Shown: positions 45,299-54,532, numbered from the stretch's first letter. The stretch: 64,000 nucleotides of DNA from Indolivaga macrotermitis (GCF_900128985.1 NZ_FQUC01000017.1:28984-92983), one strand, 5' to 3'. Notes: generated by a model not told the origin, from the sequence alone. Numbers and translations: made by a program.

Positions 45299-45345
45299 TT
45301 TGACTATATAAAAGAAAGTACTAATTTTGACAAAAAATGTCAAAA
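45299..45345 (+). promoter_or_regulatory. Promoter and palindromic operator of the XRE/R-M operon
   Basis: TTTG (45299-45302) is exactly 19 nt before TAATTTTG (45322-45329), a consensus promoter. A perfect inverted repeat TTTTGACA-AAAAA-TGTCAAAA (45325-45345) overlaps the -7 box and the likely start of transcription. This is where an autoregulating controller protein would bind; the XRE gene starts 20 nt downstream. Confidence 0.75.
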
Positions 45346-45364
45346 TGAATTTTTCAAACAAAAT

Positions 45365-45679
45365 ATGAATATTAATCAATCAACAGGTGAAATTCTCCGG
45401 GAAAACCGGGAAAAGAAAGGTTTACTCCTCAGACAAGTAGCAGCTCTCCTTGATATTGATACCGCGATATTAAGTAAAGTGGAGCGCGGTGAAAGAAAAG
45501 CGACAAAAGAACAAATTATTAAGCTCGCCGATATTCTCAGTTTGAATAGAGAGAAATTACTGATTCATTATCTAAGTGAAAAAATTGCTTATGAACTGGT
45601 CGATGAAGATGTTGCTTCGCAAACGTTGAAAGTTGCTGAAGAAAGAGTAAAATACTTAAAAGCTCATAAATCCCAATGA
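45365..45679 (+). CDS. XRE-family regulator (restriction-modification controller)
   Basis: A 104-residue DNA-binding protein. The HTH lies at residues 8-62 (LRENREKKGLLLRQVAALLD, AILSKVERGERKATKEQI), typical of the SinR/C-protein class; a helical C-terminal tail follows. Its stop overlaps the ATG of the type IIG gene (ATGA), so the two are translationally coupled. Controller proteins delay restriction-enzyme expression until the DNA is methylated; the palindrome at its own promoter fits that role (inference). Confidence 0.9.
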   Translation: MNINQSTGEILRENREKKGLLLRQVAALLDIDTAILSKVERGERKATKEQIIKLADILSLNREKLLIHYLSEKIAYELVDEDVASQTLKVAEERVKYLKAHKSQ

Positions 45680-48648
45680 ATATAAAGCAACTTGTTGAGA
45701 AATATCAGATAGACCGAACACACTATCTGACAAATAGATATAACGAGACACAACTTCGTAGTGATTTCCTTGATCCGCTTTTTGAGTTACTTGGTTGGGA
45801 TATTAAGAATAATGTAGGAAAGCCGACTAATGAGCGGGAAGTTATATTGGAGGAAGCTTTAAAAGCAAATGCATCGGACCATTCCAAAAAGCCGGATTAT
45901 ACATTCCGTTTATTCTCCGAAAGAAAATTCTTTTTAGAAGCAAAGAAGCCTTGCGTTTCTATCGAATCGAATAATGATACTGCAAAACAAGTTCGCAGAT
46001 ATGGTTTTACAGCTAAGCTAAAAATCTCCGTTTTATCTAATTTCGAATATCTTATAATTTATGATACTTCTGTAAAAGTAGAGAAAGAAGATACTTTTCA
46101 AAAAGCAATAATAAGAAAGTACCATTATACTGAATATGAAAGTAAATTTGAAGAAATTAAAAGATTGCTTGGACGGGAATCTGTTTATTCAGGCACTTTT
46201 GATTCGGAGTGGAAAAATATTGAGGAGAGGATCAACCACTATTCTGTAGACAACCTTTTTCTAGGTCAAATAAATGAATGGAGACGGGTTTTAGGGAATG
46301 AAATTCATAAATATGAACCTACGGTTGGCGAACAACAACTAAATGATATTGTCCAAAGTTATTTAAACCGCATATTGTTCCTCCGGGTCTGTGAAGACAG
46401 AAATTTGGAATACTATCAAACGCTTTTGAAATTCGCCAATTCGAAAGATTTCGATGCGCTAATTAAAAAATTCCAAGAAGCTGATAAAAGATACAATTCA
46501 GGTTTATTCGATCAATTGTTGAAAGATAAGATTATTGTAAATATTAGCTCTGTTTTTTGGACTATTATTAAGCAATTGTATTATCCAGAAAGCCCTTATT
46601 CTTTCAGTGTTTTTTCGTCTGACGTGTTGGGACGTATTTACGAAATATTTCTTTCTGAAAGGTTAGTAATTCAGAATGGCATTGTCGAATTGGTTAAAAA
46701 GCCGGAGAATATAGATAAGGATATTGTTACTACGCCGACTTTTATTATCAGTGATATTTTAAGAAATACCGTTTTCCTCAAATGTAAAGGCAAAACGGAT
46801 AAAGAAATATTCCAGTTTAGATTTGCTGATATTGCCTGTGGCTCAGGGGCATTTCTTTTGGAACTTTACCAGTCGCTGAACGACATTCTTATAGACTATT
46901 ACTTAAGTAACAATAAATCAAAGCTTATTCAGACCAATATAAATACATATAAGCTACCATTTGATACCAAACGCGCACTTTTACTAAGTTGTGTTTTCGG
47001 CATTGATAAGGATTTTAATGCTGTAGAAGCGACAAAATTCGGATTATTATTGAAATTATTGGAAGATGAAGATCTTAATTCAACCAATAAAACAAAACCC
47101 GTTTTACCCGACCTGTCTTCAAATATATTTTTTGGTAATAGCTTATTAACTCCTGCACAAGTTGAGATTGAAAAGCATGATTTTATCAATCCATTTGACT
47201 TCGGCGAATTGCGTTTCGATGTAATTATAGGCAATCCACCTTATATGAAACCAGAAGATATGAAAAGTATAACTCCGCTTGAATTACCCTTATATAAAAA
47301 ATATTATGATTCCGCTTATAAGCAATTTGATAAGTATTTCCTATTCCTTGAGCGGGGGCTGGGATTATTGACAGATAAAGGTGTTTTAGGTTATATCGTA
47401 CCAAGTAAGTTTACGAAAGTAGGCGCAGGCACAAAACTTCGGGAACTGTTTACTGAAAATGGCTATCTAAGTTCAATCATATCATTTGGGGTAAATCAGG
47501 TTTTTAATGATAAAACAACATACACCTGCCTACTTATTCTGAGTAAAATGCCTCATAAAACATTTCAATATACGGAAATTAAGAACTTGGATAACTGGAA
47601 AATACGTAAACCAGAATCAATTAAATATTCAGAGAAACAAGTAAATGAATTAAATGCGAATTCTTGGGTATTAGTATCTCCTGGCTTGACTCATGCATAT
47701 GATAAAATTGTTGCTCAAAGTATAAAGTTGGTTGATTTGGTTGGAGACGATAATATCTTTAATGGTATTCAGACCAGCGCTAATAATATTTATATTTTCA
47801 CACCGACTGAAGAAGATAAGATTTTCTATTATTGGGACGGCAATAAAATAGAGAAAGCTATAACCAAACCATATTTCAAAACGTCTTCAGGAGAAGATAA
47901 CCTATATACTTATCGTACATTTAAACCGAATGCTAGAGTTATTTATCCCTATACAAGAAAGAATGGAATAGTCGAGTTAATCCCATTGGCAATTCTTGAA
48001 GAAGAATACCCTTTTGCTTATAAATATCTCCAAAAGTACAAGAATAAATTAAATAATCCTAAACGGGACATAAAACCCATTCCTAAAACAAAAGATGAGT
48101 GGCATAGATATGGACGTCACCAAAGTCTGGATAATTGCGGATTACCATCAAAAATTATCGTAGGAGTCCTTTCTGTCGGGGATAAATATGCTGTCGATAT
48201 TTACGGAACTTTGATTTCTTCGGGAGGAACTGCCGGTTATTGCGTGGTTGGAGTCCCGGAAAATTTTCAATACTCCATTTATTATATTCAGGCTATTCTT
48301 AATTCCAAATACCTCGAGTGGTTCAGTTCATTGTATGGAGAGGTTTTCAGAGGCGGATATATTGCACGGGGAACTAAAGTGCTAAAAAATCTTCCTGTTC
48401 GCAGGATAGATTTTTCTAATCCACGGGAAAAAGAGTTACATGACAAAATTGCAGCAATTCAGAAAGAACTGATCACAACCCATGACCAAATAGATGCGAA
48501 CACAGGAAACAAAAGGGAGCTAGTTCCATTGCAAGGTCGATTTGAGAGAGGAAAAACCGATTTGAATCGCTTATTGGGGCAATTATATAATTTAGGCGAT
48601 GATGATTTATTAATTCCTTTAATCAAAGAATTGTATGAAGCTAATTAA
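45676..48648 (+). CDS. Type IIG restriction-modification enzyme, Eco57I-like
   Basis: A single-chain restriction endonuclease and adenine methyltransferase of 990 residues, matching Eco57I in size. N-terminal nuclease motif: PD at 73-74 and ExK at 88-90 (KKPDYTFRLF ... FFLEAKK), a PD-(D/E)XK site. Methyltransferase motif I is DIACGSGAFLLELYQ (about 385) and motif IV is NPPY (520-523). A TaqI-like specificity region follows, with the late block RGGYIARGTKVLKNLPV, and ends in a helical tail. Nothing looks truncated. Target sequence cannot be read from the protein. Overlaps the next gene by 14 nt. Confidence 0.93.
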   Translation: MNIKQLVEKYQIDRTHYLTNRYNETQLRSDFLDPLFELLGWDIKNNVGKPTNEREVILEEALKANASDHSKKPDYTFRLFSERKFFLEAKKPCVSIESNNDTAKQVRRYGFTAKLKISVLSNFEYLIIYDTSVKVEKEDTFQKAIIRKYHYTEYESKFEEIKRLLGRESVYSGTFDSEWKNIEERINHYSVDNLFLGQINEWRRVLGNEIHKYEPTVGEQQLNDIVQSYLNRILFLRVCEDRNLEYYQTLLKFANSKDFDALIKKFQEADKRYNSGLFDQLLKDKIIVNISSVFWTIIKQLYYPESPYSFSVFSSDVLGRIYEIFLSERLVIQNGIVELVKKPENIDKDIVTTPTFIISDILRNTVFLKCKGKTDKEIFQFRFADIACGSGAFLLELYQSLNDILIDYYLSNNKSKLIQTNINTYKLPFDTKRALLLSCVFGIDKDFNAVEATKFGLLLKLLEDEDLNSTNKTKPVLPDLSSNIFFGNSLLTPAQVEIEKHDFINPFDFGELRFDVIIGNPPYMKPEDMKSITPLELPLYKKYYDSAYKQFDKYFLFLERGLGLLTDKGVLGYIVPSKFTKVGAGTKLRELFTENGYLSSIISFGVNQVFNDKTTYTCLLILSKMPHKTFQYTEIKNLDNWKIRKPESIKYSEKQVNELNANSWVLVSPGLTHAYDKIVAQSIKLVDLVGDDNIFNGIQTSANNIYIFTPTEEDKIFYYWDGNKIEKAITKPYFKTSSGEDNLYTYRTFKPNARVIYPYTRKNGIVELIPLAILEEEYPFAYKYLQKYKNKLNNPKRDIKPIPKTKDEWHRYGRHQSLDNCGLPSKIIVGVLSVGDKYAVDIYGTLISSGGTAGYCVVGVPENFQYSIYYIQAILNSKYLEWFSSLYGEVFRGGYIARGTKVLKNLPVRRIDFSNPREKELHDKIAAIQKELITTHDQIDANTGNKRELVPLQGRFERGKTDLNRLLGQLYNLGDDDLLIPLIKELYEAN

Positions 48649-50242
48649 GAATGCGTCCGCCGAAAAATTGCGAGGTGGTTTCTATACACCTGAACCTATA
48701 GCTTCATTTATACTGAAGTGGGGCATCAATGGCAGCATTGAGTCTGATATTTTAGAGCCGAGTTGCGGTGATGGTGTGTTTCTGGAACAGTTAAAAGAAA
48801 ATAATTATAAGTTCAATTCCGTTACAGCCATTGAATTTGACGAAGTTGAGGCTAAAAAAGCGAGCCGGATAAACTTGCGTAACACAACAGTAATCAATAC
48901 GGATTTTCATTTATATTGTAATCAAGTAATTAGCCGGTTTGATTTGATTGTAGGAAATCCGCCTTATATTCGATACCAGTATTTCGACAGAGAACAACAA
49001 GATGAAGCTGATAAAATATTCAAGCGGGCAGGATTAAAATATTCAAAACTTACTAATGCGTGGGTATCCTTTGTTGTTGGCTCAAGCCTGCTTCTAAATG
49101 AGAGGGGTAAAATCGGATTTGTCATTCCTGCAGAATTGCTTCAGGTTTCGTATGCCCAGCAATTACGTGAGTTTTTAGGACATTTCTATAACAAAATTAA
49201 TATTATTTCTTTTGAGAAATTAGTCTTTCCAGATATTCAGCAGGAAATTATACTTTTACTATGTGAGAAAAACGGTACCAATTTACACTTAATAGAACAT
49301 TTAGAATTAAGGGATGCGTCTGATTTAGCAACATTGGATGTTAACAGGCTTAAAAGTCCGACTAAGAGAATTGATTTTGAATCAAAAAAATGGACATACT
49401 ATTTCTTGGAACAGGAGGAAATTGATTTTCTTGAAAATATTGCTTCTGATAAGGGCATACCGACTATAAGTAATTATGCTGATGTTGAAGTTGGAATTAC
49501 AACAGGAGCCAACAACTATTTTACAATTCCACGATCCACTGTTTTACTGTATCAGCTCGAAGAATTTGTCAAACCAATGGTTGGCCGAAGTGTTCAGGTA
49601 AATGGTGTAATTTTTACAAAAAAAGACTGGCTGAGAAACAAGCATGCTAATGTGAAAGCCAATCTTTTAGTATTTCCGTCCAAAGAAAAACTGAATGGAA
49701 ATACGGGGGCAAAATCTTATATAGAATACGGTGAATCTATCGGAATAAATAAAGGCTATAAAACGAGCATCCGAGATAATTGGTTTGTGATTCCTTCGAT
49801 TAAATTATCCGATGCATTGTTTATTCGCAGGAACAATCTGTACCCCCGTTTGATATTGAATGAAGCGGAAGCCTATACGACTGACACGATGCACAGGGTA
49901 TTTACTAAAGAACAAACAAACAAGAATGCATTTGTCGCCAGTTTTTATAACTCACTGTCGTTAGCCTTTTCTGAAATCGTAGGCCGCAGTTATGGAGGCG
50001 GTGTTCTGGAACTGATGCCTAGCGAAGCCGAAAAGATACTTTTTCCATATCGTTCTGAAAATGAAAAATTACTCTTTGTGATTGACAAAATGATGCGACA
50101 AAAGAAAAGTATTGAGGAAATCCTAAAGATAACAAACATGGAAATTCTAAAAAAAGGATATGGGCTTTCATATAAAGAAATAAATTTTGCAGACAATATT
50201 TGGAGGAAACTGTCAGCAAGGAGATTAAACAGAAGTAAGTAG
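48635..50242 (+). CDS. Adenine-specific DNA methyltransferase, M.Eco57I/TaqI-like
   Basis: 535 residues with motif X region GGFYTPEPIASFILKWG, motif I ILEPSCGDGVFLEQL (residues 39-53) and motif IV LIVGNPPYIRYQYF (NPPY at 108-111), followed by a TaqI-like target-recognition half (YADVEVGITTGANNYFTIP) and ending in a basic tail. It is the stand-alone methyltransferase expected beside an Eco57I-type enzyme, protecting both strands of the site. No nuclease motif. It overlaps the type IIG gene by 14 nt and precedes the SIR2 gene by 56 nt. Confidence 0.92.
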   Translation: MKLIKNASAEKLRGGFYTPEPIASFILKWGINGSIESDILEPSCGDGVFLEQLKENNYKFNSVTAIEFDEVEAKKASRINLRNTTVINTDFHLYCNQVISRFDLIVGNPPYIRYQYFDREQQDEADKIFKRAGLKYSKLTNAWVSFVVGSSLLLNERGKIGFVIPAELLQVSYAQQLREFLGHFYNKINIISFEKLVFPDIQQEIILLLCEKNGTNLHLIEHLELRDASDLATLDVNRLKSPTKRIDFESKKWTYYFLEQEEIDFLENIASDKGIPTISNYADVEVGITTGANNYFTIPRSTVLLYQLEEFVKPMVGRSVQVNGVIFTKKDWLRNKHANVKANLLVFPSKEKLNGNTGAKSYIEYGESIGINKGYKTSIRDNWFVIPSIKLSDALFIRRNNLYPRLILNEAEAYTTDTMHRVFTKEQTNKNAFVASFYNSLSLAFSEIVGRSYGGGVLELMPSEAEKILFPYRSENEKLLFVIDKMMRQKKSIEEILKITNMEILKKGYGLSYKEINFADNIWRKLSARRLNRSK

Positions 50243-50298
50243 TCTCACAGTCCATAGAATAGATAAAAAATATTAAAACAAAATGAAAGCACAGAATT

Positions 50299-51572
50299 AT
50301 GGATGATTTGAATTTTTATCAGGGAAATACAAATCTATTAAAGAATATTAAGGAAGGTTCCGATGGATTAACTCTTCAAGATATCCAATTAAAAGAAATT
50401 CGAAATAGATTAGCTGAATTCTTTAATATAAAAAATATTCATTTCCTACTTGGATCCGGAACAAGCTGTAATGCTATTCCTAATATGAAAGGGCTTTTCA
50501 GGGAAGTCCTCAAAACACAGATAAACAAAAAAAATTCTATTCCTAAAAATGAGTATCACGAAGAAATATGGAGAGAATTTAAATCTATACATAAAAGATC
50601 CCGTGATAAAGGAAATTTAGAAGAGATATTGGGGATTTTATATTCAAATAGAATATATCTGGATAATTATACTGATAAAGAAAGAGAATTGAAAATATGC
50701 GCAGAGCTTATTAAGTCAATAGAATGTATAATCTTTAATAAAATCAATATCGGATTTGATTCGGAAGAAGCAAAGAAGGTTCTTCTGAGTTATCAAACTT
50801 TTTACCAGAAACTGGCTCTCAGGAATAAAGATTTAAGCCGGTTGAACATTTTCACAACAAATAACGATCTATTTAATGAAACCGCCCTGGATAGTCTAAA
50901 CATCCATTACATCAATGGATTTGGAGGCGGGATAAATAAATTCTTCAATCCTGCATTGTTCAATTACAGCTTCTCTAAAAGAATGGATACAAGCATTGAA
51001 AAATATGAGCCTGTTGAAAATATGGTTAATTTATATAAAATTCATGGCTCGGTTAATTGGATGGAAGATGGTTCTAATAGCAATACATTTTTTAAAATAA
51101 GAGAAATTAGTTATCCAGAGAAATTAGTTATCCAGAGAAATTAGAGACCGACAAGAACAATATACTTATATATCCAACACCTACCAAGCAAAACAAAAGT
51201 TTAGGAAGTCCGTATGTTGAATTATTCAGAGAGTTTCAAAAGAAGTTATTAATTCCCCATAGTGTCTTATTCGTTATAGGATACAGTTTTAGCGATGAAC
51301 ATGTAAATAATATTATATATCAAGCATTGGCAACTAATTCAACAATCAATTTGGTAATATTGAATGACATAAGCAGTAAAGACATCGCAAAAATTAACGA
51401 TAACCGCATATTTAAGATATGGGGTTGCATCAATAATGATGGCAAAGACACAATGGTCCATTATTTCGATTACATAGTAGACAATCTTTTTCCCAATATA
51501 GACGCAACAAAAAATCAAGAAATGCTACTAAAGAAATTCATTGATTATTATAACGAAAATTTATCTAAATGA
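50299..51572 (+). pseudogene. SIR2-domain defence protein, interrupted by a 17-bp tandem duplication
   Basis: The first frame (281 codons, 50299-51144) has the SIR2 NAD-binding loop FLLGSGTSCNAIP (52-56), the TTNND motif (186-190) and the catalytic histidine in KIHGSVNW (H249). It ends at TAG 51142, inside a perfect 17-bp tandem repeat (51101-51144). The rest of the gene continues in another frame (PEKLETDKNN..., VLFVIGYSFSDEHVNN, IDYYNENLSK) to TGA 51570. Deleting one 17-bp unit joins both into one frame of 418 codons. The family cleaves NAD+ in phage defence with HerA. As written, the product lacks about 140 C-terminal residues and is probably inactive. Stop overlaps the HerA start (ATGA). 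Confidence 0.88.
51101..51144 (+). repeat. 17-bp tandem repeat causing the SIR2 frameshift
   Basis: GAGAAATTAGTTATCCA occurs twice without mismatch (51101-51117, 51118-51134), plus a 10-nt partial third copy (51135-51144). 17 is not a multiple of three, so losing one unit, or gaining two, restores the frame. Confidence 0.95.
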
Positions 51573-53503
51573 ATGTCGGAAAAATAGTTTCGGTAGAGTA
51601 TGACAAGTTTAGAGTAAAGCTATTTCATACGACAAAGACTTCGACAATATCCTTAAATGGACAAATATATTACTTTGGTAATATCGGGAGTTTCCTTAAA
51701 ACTCAAAATGCAACAGGAGATTATATAATATGTGAAGTTATAGCTATACTTGATCATAGTACAGAGAGTAAGATGTTTTCAAGTTATAATTTAGATAGTA
51801 CAAGAGAATTAGTGATTAAACCAATTGGAACTCTAAATAAAACTCATGACTTCTTTATGGGAGTTGGTATTTTCCCTTCCATTTATTCCGATGTTGGCAT
51901 TGTAACAATAGAAGATATACAATACATTTTATCGCCATTGTCTGACGAAAATAATAAGATTAAAAATAACGGTATTCATAAAAATATTGAAATAGGTGTT
52001 AGTAAAAACATGATTAACTATAAAATTAATCTGAATATCAATAAATTATTTAATATTCATACTGCTGTTTTAGGGAATAGTGGAAGTGGAAAATCAAATA
52101 CTATAGCTCACATACTACAACAAATATTTCGCAAAGAGCATAATCATGCGTATGGTGCTAAAACAATTCTTTTTGATGTAAACGGAGAGTATCATAAAGC
52201 TTTTTCTGAAAAGCTTAATAAAGATATCGTTTGCAATTTTTACAAACCAAATATTATCGAAAAAGACAAAGAAAAATTCCATTTACCTTATTATTTACTA
52301 AATCTTGACGAATGGCTTGCCTTTCTAATGGCTTCGGAGAGGACCCAAAAACCTTTTTGGGACAGAGTACTTCAAGAGTGTTTTAAATTCTATAAAATAT
52401 TCCAGGGAGATGACAGTACAGAATTGTATATGAATTATTTTAAATGGAAAATACGAAACATACTGAGGAATATAATATCAAAAGCAGAGAGTGATACAAC
52501 TAAAATAACGGCTATTCAGGGAGTTATAGTTAAATGTAAAGACATTATTGAAGAAGTTAGTCAAAATGAAGATCTGTCAAGATTCCTAAACGATGTCAAT
52601 GGGCATTGCGGCATATCCTATGGTAATAATGACGGGCAGTTGTCCGCTTATTTGACGAAGATAGAAATCAATGAAGAAAACGCTTTGGGAGTAAATAGTA
52701 AAAGATTGATACCAGGAGAATATTTTGATTATAGATTTTTGAAGACGGCTGTTGATATTGTATTATTGGAAGAAGAAGCAAGAGGTAATTCCCGTATTCG
52801 TGAATTTACTTCAACAATGATAAGCCGTTTAGATTATTTCCTAAATAATCCAGATTGTGATTTCATGAGAAATGTTGGTTTTGAATATAAAAATGAAGAA
52901 GAATATCTTAATGAATGCTTCGGGATTTCAATCGATAATAAAAAGAATCAGTTAGTAATTATAGATTCATGTGAAGTTGGTACAGATGTTCTGGAATTAA
53001 TGACAAGTGTAGTCAGCCGAATGATTTTCGATTATAGGAAAAGAAAGCAGGGAGATGATAGGAGAAAACAACCGATACACTTAATATTAGATGAGGCTCA
53101 TAGATATATAAAAAAAGATGCGGAATATATTCTTAAAGAAAATATATTCGAGCGTATTGCAAGAGAAGGAAGAAAATTCTCATTATATCTGTTAATATCT
53201 TCTCAAAGACCTTCCGAATTATCAAGTACGGTCCTGTCACAATGTGGTAATTATATTATTCATCGCATACAAAATGATTTGGATATGAAATATATATACT
53301 CTGTATTGCCTTATTATTCAGAAGACTATATAACTAAGATAAAACAATCCGTTCCGGGAGAAGCCTTAATTTTTGGAAATTGTGTTCCTATGCCTTTGCA
53401 AGTGAAAGTTCATAAAGCTTATCCGGATCCTAATAGCGAAAACTGTGATATTAGTAAAGAATGGTTTTTTATTGGAATAGGGAGAGCTCACGAAGGCTTA
53501 TGA
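51569..53503 (+). CDS. HerA-like ATPase (DUF87), partner of SIR2
   Basis: A 644-residue hexameric-type ATPase/translocase. An N-terminal HAS-barrel-like part (1-90) precedes Walker A GNSGSGKSNT (169-178), FDVNGEYHKAF, Walker B LILDEAHRYI (about 505-514) and the sensor/arginine part ISSQRPSELSSTVLSQCGNY. In known SIR2-HerA (Nezha) systems HerA assembles with the SIR2 protein and controls NAD+ or DNA cleavage upon phage infection. The start overlaps the SIR2 stop, so with SIR2 out of frame, ribosomes stopping 425 nt earlier would not couple to HerA. Confidence 0.92.
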   Translation: MNVGKIVSVEYDKFRVKLFHTTKTSTISLNGQIYYFGNIGSFLKTQNATGDYIICEVIAILDHSTESKMFSSYNLDSTRELVIKPIGTLNKTHDFFMGVGIFPSIYSDVGIVTIEDIQYILSPLSDENNKIKNNGIHKNIEIGVSKNMINYKINLNINKLFNIHTAVLGNSGSGKSNTIAHILQQIFRKEHNHAYGAKTILFDVNGEYHKAFSEKLNKDIVCNFYKPNIIEKDKEKFHLPYYLLNLDEWLAFLMASERTQKPFWDRVLQECFKFYKIFQGDDSTELYMNYFKWKIRNILRNIISKAESDTTKITAIQGVIVKCKDIIEEVSQNEDLSRFLNDVNGHCGISYGNNDGQLSAYLTKIEINEENALGVNSKRLIPGEYFDYRFLKTAVDIVLLEEEARGNSRIREFTSTMISRLDYFLNNPDCDFMRNVGFEYKNEEEYLNECFGISIDNKKNQLVIIDSCEVGTDVLELMTSVVSRMIFDYRKRKQGDDRRKQPIHLILDEAHRYIKKDAEYILKENIFERIAREGRKFSLYLLISSQRPSELSSTVLSQCGNYIIHRIQNDLDMKYIYSVLPYYSEDYITKIKQSVPGEALIFGNCVPMPLQVKVHKAYPDPNSENCDISKEWFFIGIGRAHEGL

Positions 53504-53527
53504 ATTGTTGAGATTCTGGATAAAGAT

Positions 53528-53840
53528 ACTTTATTCCGCATCACTTTTGGCTATGCCGATCTTCAATTCATAGCATCAAATAACTCTTTGGAGAAAAATA
53601 TACAATATTTTTACATGCAATCAATAAAACAGAAAAGGTTATTCTCGTCAGGGGAATAACCTTTTTCCCTGAGAAAAGGTCATGATTATTTTCGTGAATC
53701 AGCCACTGACACTTTTCTGAATTCTTTCAATGCTTTTTCGATTTCAAGTGACACTTTACGAGCACGTTGACCCGCAGCCTTGTTTCCGTTTACATTTAAT
53801 TCCACGTCTTTTGCGAAATCTGCAAATAACTGATTTAGAT
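53528..53840 (+). repeat. Diverged direct repeat, right copy (H1-like locus)
   Basis: Partner of 43758-44062, same orientation. It includes the end of non-coding DNA after HerA, the H1-like terminator and most of the intact H1-like gene. Confidence 0.65.
53633..53666 (-). terminator. Terminator of the H1-like gene
   Basis: AAAAGGTTATT pairs with AATAACCTTTTT around CTCGTCAGGGG. A nested alternative pairing TCAGGG/CCCTGA (53648-53672) overlaps it. It lies 20 nt past the stop at 53686. Confidence 0.75.
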
Positions 53841-53859
53841 TTTCTACTAATTCTTTCAT
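53686..53859 (-). CDS. Histone-H1-like small basic protein
   Basis: 57 residues translated from the ATG at 53859: MKELVENLNQLFADFAKDVE..., KAAGQRARKVSLEIEKALKE, FRKVSVADSRK. It resembles the small H1-like proteins of Bacteroides (KAAGxRARKxSLELEKxxKEFRK pattern), thought to bind DNA. It has its own -7 element (53888-53895) and a terminator. A broken copy lies at 43896-44062. Confidence 0.82.
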   Translation of the reverse strand: MKELVENLNQLFADFAKDVELNVNGNKAAGQRARKVSLEIEKALKEFRKVSVADSRK

Positions 53860-53887
53860 TATTTATTCTATATATTTTTGTGAGTAG

Positions 53888-53895
53888 CAAAGATA
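53888..53895 (-). promoter_or_regulatory. -7 element for the H1-like gene
   Basis: On the minus strand TATCTTTG fits TAnnTTTG, 29 nt before the ATG at 53859 and next to the stop of the upstream gene. Confidence 0.55.
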
Positions 53896-53899
53896 ACAA

Positions 53900-54514
53900 T
53901 TATTCCAAATCTCCGGCTTCTTCCTTTTCCAAATCATCCATGATTTCTTTCAGTATGGAATCGAACAGGCCCTTCAGTTCTTCGTTCAGGATTACTTCGC
54001 TTCCGTTCCCGAAAGCCATATTCTTACATATGTCTTTCAATATTTTCAGCTTGTCCTTTTCATCCGGATAGTCGTATCCGTAGAAAATAAAGTCCCGGAT
54101 ATCTTCTTCTATTGCCGATTCGATATCCCCTCTTCCAAATTCGTCAAACTCAGAGAAAGTCAATTTTTCCTGTCCCCAGTCTTCCGGTTCGTCATCATCG
54201 CTATCTCCTTCTGTATCCGGCTGGCTGCGGCTCATCCCCAGTATCATTTGGGCGAATTCCCTTGCTTCGGGATATTTCCTGTTTTTCGACATTTTTTCAA
54301 GAAACTCCCAATCCTGCCGGGAACGGGGATATTTTCCTGCAATCCGGTCTATTTGGCTTATATGTTGCAGTTCGTTTTTACGTTCCTGCGGCAATGCCGA
54401 ACATTCCTTACAAATATGCTTTACATGGCCCCTGCCGCTAAAGGCTTCATTGGATTTGATTTCGCCACAAATCCGGCAGTAATGCCCCCTGTGTTTTTTC
54501 TTCTTTTTTGCCAT
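53900..54514 (-). CDS. Zinc-ribbon protein, acidic C-terminus (unknown)
   Basis: 204 residues from ATG 54514 (MAKKKKKHRGHYCRICGEIK). Cysteine pairs in YCRICGEIKSNEAFSGRGHV and HICKECSAL suggest a zinc ribbon or HNH-like knuckle; a long acidic region follows (DTEGDSDDDEPEDWGQ) and a helical C-terminus ending in EEAGDLE. A longer frame to 54622 would run through the -7 element at 54533 and is rejected. Such proteins occur in Bacteroidetes mobile DNA, but I cannot name the family. Confidence 0.75.
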   Translation of the reverse strand: MAKKKKKHRGHYCRICGEIKSNEAFSGRGHVKHICKECSALPQERKNELQHISQIDRIAGKYPRSRQDWEFLEKMSKNRKYPEAREFAQMILGMSRSQPDTEGDSDDDEPEDWGQEKLTFSEFDEFGRGDIESAIEEDIRDFIFYGYDYPDEKDKLKILKDICKNMAFGNGSEVILNEELKGLFDSILKEIMDDLEKEEAGDLE

Positions 54515-54532
54515 TCGATAAAAATACTGAAG

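Noticed and set aside
45045..45311. Hydrophobic 88-codon frame from GTG
   Set aside because: Very AT-rich, biased to Phe/Ile/Leu/Asn as expected by chance, no promoter; also overlaps an opposite frame of equal length.
46929..47234. Minus-strand 101-codon frame inside the type IIG gene
   Set aside because: Antisense to a strongly supported gene with clear methyltransferase motifs.
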